DNA of 7,573 nucleotides from assembly GCA_016191795.1 (NCBI GenBank), contig JACPVK010000231.1, positions 1-7,573 on the forward strand, written 5' to 3'. Source of the DNA: Gammaproteobacteria bacterium (GTDB lineage Bacteria; Pseudomonadota; Gammaproteobacteria; SZUA-229). Shown here one piece after another: positions 5,484 to 7,573 of this stretch. The notes beneath the pieces were generated by a model that saw only the letters and a program-made list of their open reading frames with translations, had not been told where the DNA came from and searched no databases. How positions within the stretch are numbered: position 1 is the stretch's first letter; each line of letters begins with the position of its first letter. The translations under genes and the position numbers were made by a program.

Positions 5484-7154
5484 CTACCTGTTAATAAAGA
5501 AGATGAGTAATAGCATCAAGATTGGGACAACTGCTATTACAATGTCAGTAACATGCATTTTGCTAATCAACATGTTGAGCATGATACCCGGCTTTATATA
5601 GTTGGCATCTTTTAATCTTGGTATAACCTGCTGGATGACTGATTCGGTATCCAGGAGCTGGTTTTTCCCATATTGAACGAATACATCGTCAATGAGTATA
5701 TGGTTATCTGAATAATAAATACGATCGCCCTTGCCGACGGAATATTTACCTTTTGCATTTTTTATAATCAATAAATCACCGATATAACCAATTTGCATTA
5801 ACATTTGCTTGCGCACGAAATAACCGGACGTCATGAAAATAATAATCAACGGCGCGACAAGTTTCAGTATCCTGATGTCATTAGTCGATCCATAGGCACT
5901 AAGTATCAGCAATGCCACCAAAACCAGGGTCAGGCCAAACAGAATCTTCATTAATAAAATATGGCGGGTATTCTTTTTAATCCAGGTAACCCCCGGGTCT
6001 TTTATATCAATTTTTATGCTTTGCGTTTTTGTACTGTTTTTCTCATTGCCTGGCATGCGGGCATGTATCAGTGCGCCTATGAAGCCCAGCGTTATAAAAA
6101 CTATCAGGCCTATGGTTCCCGCCATATCCAGGCTTTGGTAATAACTTCTTTGTTCCTGGTTGCTGGCCAGTTTTGTTTTTATTGCTGCAGGCAGGGTTAT
6201 GTTCAACGGTGAGCCATAGCTGTCGAAAACATAAATGTCGTTATTTTCATAATCGGTAACCATTACACGGTCGCCCAGTTGTGCAATGTCCATTGGGTCT
6301 GCGTTGTCCGCCAGCGGTAGTTTTCTATGTGATACCCAGTCCTGATCAAAAACCAGCACTTCACCATGACTCATGTCATTGCCCATGACATTTACCCACC
6401 ATCCGTCACCGATGCGTGCAAAGGAATAAGGCCAATTTCGGGTAGAGATGTCTTTATTGGTCACCCTGTAAGATTGTTCGATGTCGGCAAACGTGCTGGT
6501 TTCCGGATTTGCTATTTGTATGCTGTGATGGTTAGTGTCAGCAATATAGAGTTTGTTGTTATAGAAAGATATCTGATTGGGAAATAGATAGCCCTGGGTT
6601 TGCTGTGCCAGTAGTTTGCCATTGTTGTCGAATTTATAAATTGTGTGGTACTGGGTGTCTGTTATGTACACTTCATCTGACGACCAGTCGATTGCAATAT
6701 GAAAGGCTGAAGTAAAATCCTGCTTATGGGTGCCGAATATCTGACACGTGTAACTTTCAAGGTTACACCTGTATAAACCTTCTTGTGTGCCGGGCGTGGA
6801 TTTAGGAAGTGCATTGCCTATCCGCAAATATCCCAGCAGGTTCTCAATGAATGAAGGTTCGTATTTGCCTCGTCTTATAAGAATATCGCCATCGGAAAAC
6901 AGAGCAAAATCACCAACCAGGTCGTATACGCCGAGTTTTTCCAGCCTGTACTCGGCTAATAAATCTAGCTCTGGTGATAATTTGTATAAGGTGCCATTTA
7001 GGGTGAGAAACAGGTTGTTATTGATATCCTGTTGCATTTGCTCAGGGCCCCTGACTTGCAGAGCTTCGCCATTGGCCCAGTATTTAAAGCCGATTATGGC
7101 GATGGTAATGGCAATGACGAAGAAGGCAACAACCGGGTTAACATTCTGATTCAT
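5484..7154 (-). CDS. Membrane-anchored NHL-type beta-propeller protein, function unknown
   Basis: 556 aa. Residues 8-24 are a hydrophobic anchor. About 45-330 form a beta-propeller-like domain with NHL-style blades: VYITDTQYHTIYKFDNNGKL (162-181), LYIADTNHHSIQIANPET (202-219) and MVTDYENNDIYVFDSYGSPL (298-317). Four more membrane segments follow at about 344-365, 399-421, 429-447 and 536-554, with a soluble piece of about 90 residues between the last two. The lysine-rich loop 366-398 suggests a cytoplasmic side. That places the propeller in the periplasm, consistent with a possible C130-C137 disulfide. The ATG at 7154 has AGGA six bases upstream. NHL propellers usually bind proteins or ligands, and some are enzymes. 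No catalytic motif or named family was recognised, and neither neighbour hints at a role. It appears to be transcribed alone, with the nested repeat just downstream. Confidence 0.85.
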   Translation of the reverse strand: MNQNVNPVVAFFVIAITIAIIGFKYWANGEALQVRGPEQMQQDINNNLFLTLNGTLYKLSPELDLLAEYRLEKLGVYDLVGDFALFSDGDILIRRGKYEPSFIENLLGYLRIGNALPKSTPGTQEGLYRCNLESYTCQIFGTHKQDFTSAFHIAIDWSSDEVYITDTQYHTIYKFDNNGKLLAQQTQGYLFPNQISFYNNKLYIADTNHHSIQIANPETSTFADIEQSYRVTNKDISTRNWPYSFARIGDGWWVNVMGNDMSHGEVLVFDQDWVSHRKLPLADNADPMDIAQLGDRVMVTDYENNDIYVFDSYGSPLNITLPAAIKTKLASNQEQRSYYQSLDMAGTIGLIVFITLGFIGALIHARMPGNEKNSTKTQSIKIDIKDPGVTWIKKNTRHILLMKILFGLTLVLVALLILSAYGSTNDIRILKLVAPLIIIFMTSGYFVRKQMLMQIGYIGDLLIIKNAKGKYSVGKGDRIYYSDNHILIDDVFVQYGKNQLLDTESVIQQVIPRLKDANYIKPGIMLNMLISKMHVTDIVIAVVPILMLLLIFFINR

Positions 7155-7173
7155 GGAAAGTCCTGTTCATTGA

Positions 7174-7191
7174 GTTATGTGCCTGTTATGT
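7174..7191. promoter_or_regulatory. Direct repeat with 11-bp period upstream of the NHL gene
   Basis: GTTATGT occurs at 7174-7180 and again at 7185-7191, separated by four bases. A 7+4 base layout with 11-bp period is the arrangement of OmpR/PhoB-family tandem sites. The overlapping frame GAGTTAT/CTGTTAT matches the Pho repeat CTGTCAT at 4 and 6 of 7 positions. It lies about 20-37 bases before the start codon, on the strand opposite the gene. A chance repeat is possible. Confidence 0.25.
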
Positions 7192-7464
7192 AGACTCAAG
7201 TTTTTTGGTGTACTGATGGTGATTGATAGTAGAAAAAATTACCAGTGATGAGGTGCAATAAAATTGTTGTTATTTCGTTTATATGGAAAAATTCATAGTT
7301 TATCTGATGCTTTGATATGCTAGTTCAGAGATGGCCGGATTGGCATGGTTATGTCGTAAAACAATCAAATTCAGTCGGTCACTTGTTTGATCTAGTCTTC
7401 GCTTTTCACCCTGAAGCAGGCAATTTAAGCGCAGAATTAATTTAAAAAGCAGACACTCAGCTAC

Positions 7465-7492
7465 GTAGGGTGGGCACGCTTTATGTGCCCAC
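7465..7492 (+). repeat. REP-like palindrome, GTAGGGTGGGCA type
   Basis: After the GTAGG head comes a perfect 8-bp stem, GTGGGCAC (7470-7477) and GTGCCCAC (7485-7492), around the loop GCTTTAT. It shares the head GTAGGGTGGGCA with the element at 6-26, in opposite orientation, so the two flank the whole window as inverted copies. Confidence 0.6.
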
Positions 7493-7573
7493 GTGACACA
7501 TGCCATACAAACTGCCATTGGTTTAAGCAAGAGTTAGGAGTGGTTTCTTTATCCCGAAACGCGTGGTCACGTT

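Larger units (their letters stand above)
7155..7573. other. Intergenic region upstream of the NHL gene
   Basis: No gene is supported here. It holds the NHL ribosome binding site (AGGA on the minus strand, 7161-7164), an 11-bp-period direct repeat (7174-7191), an AT-rich stretch (about 7200-7300) and a GTAGGG palindrome (7465-7492). No good -35/-10 pair was found. A 76-codon minus-strand frame (7300-7530) runs through the palindrome, resembles nothing I know and is probably not real. Confidence 0.45.

Noticed and set aside
7300..7530. 76-codon minus-strand frame at the right end
   Set aside because: It runs through the GTAGGG palindrome, has no family resemblance I can name and no clear Shine-Dalgarno. 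A decayed gene fragment cannot be excluded.
7558..7573. Imperfect palindrome around CGTGGTCACG at the window edge
   Set aside because: Too short and cut off by the window end to interpret.

Overview
The window looks like ordinary chromosome of a gammaproteobacterium-like organism. This rests on the lipoyl-domain-bearing E3 gene, the PstS/OmpA fusion and short palindromic repeats that begin with GTAGG. The placement is inference, and I cannot name a genus. Four protein-coding genes are convincing. No tRNA, rRNA, CRISPR array, transposase or phage gene was seen.

Layout. (1) 40-1842 (+): lpdA, a dihydrolipoamide dehydrogenase (E3) with its own N-terminal lipoyl domain. It is probably the last gene of a pyruvate or 2-oxoacid dehydrogenase operon that begins left of the window. 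A small GTAGG-headed palindrome (6-26) lies just before its start. (2) 1843-2076: an intergenic region with a head-to-head pair of REP-like palindromes (1863-1956), a 13-bp palindrome (1969-1981) and a 9-bp perfect inverted repeat (2040-2073) whose right arm is the ribosome binding site of the next gene. (3) 2077-3387 (+): a periplasmic PstS-type phosphate-binding protein fused to an OmpA-like peptidoglycan-binding domain. (4) 3400-5010 (-): a Na+/phosphate cotransporter-family membrane protein with a PhoU-like helical tail, convergent with the previous gene across only 12 bp. (5) 5185-5466: a 282-bp nested inverted repeat resembling a MITE. Outer 19-bp inverted arms enclose inverted GTAGGAGCGGGC palindromes, which enclose a core of the ACCACAGAGGACACAGAG type; an 11-bp near-identical direct repeat abuts both ends. 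(6) 5484-7154 (-): a membrane-anchored NHL-type beta-propeller protein of unknown function with five predicted membrane segments. (7) 7155-7573: upstream region of that gene, with an 11-bp-period direct repeat near its start and another GTAGGG palindrome (7465-7492).

How the parts fit. lpdA belongs to central carbon metabolism and is independent of the rest. Genes 3 and 4 form a plausible phosphate-handling pair: a peptidoglycan-tethered phosphate binder and a phosphate carrier with a PhoU-like domain. They are transcribed toward each other, so they are not one operon. The NHL gene has no visible link to either.

The least conventional signals are the nested repeat at 5185-5466 and the hairpin that would mask the ribosome binding site of the phosphate-binding gene. 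Six GTAGG-headed palindromes of three sequence types occupy the gaps between genes and none lies inside a gene. I did not find a clear new multi-gene system.
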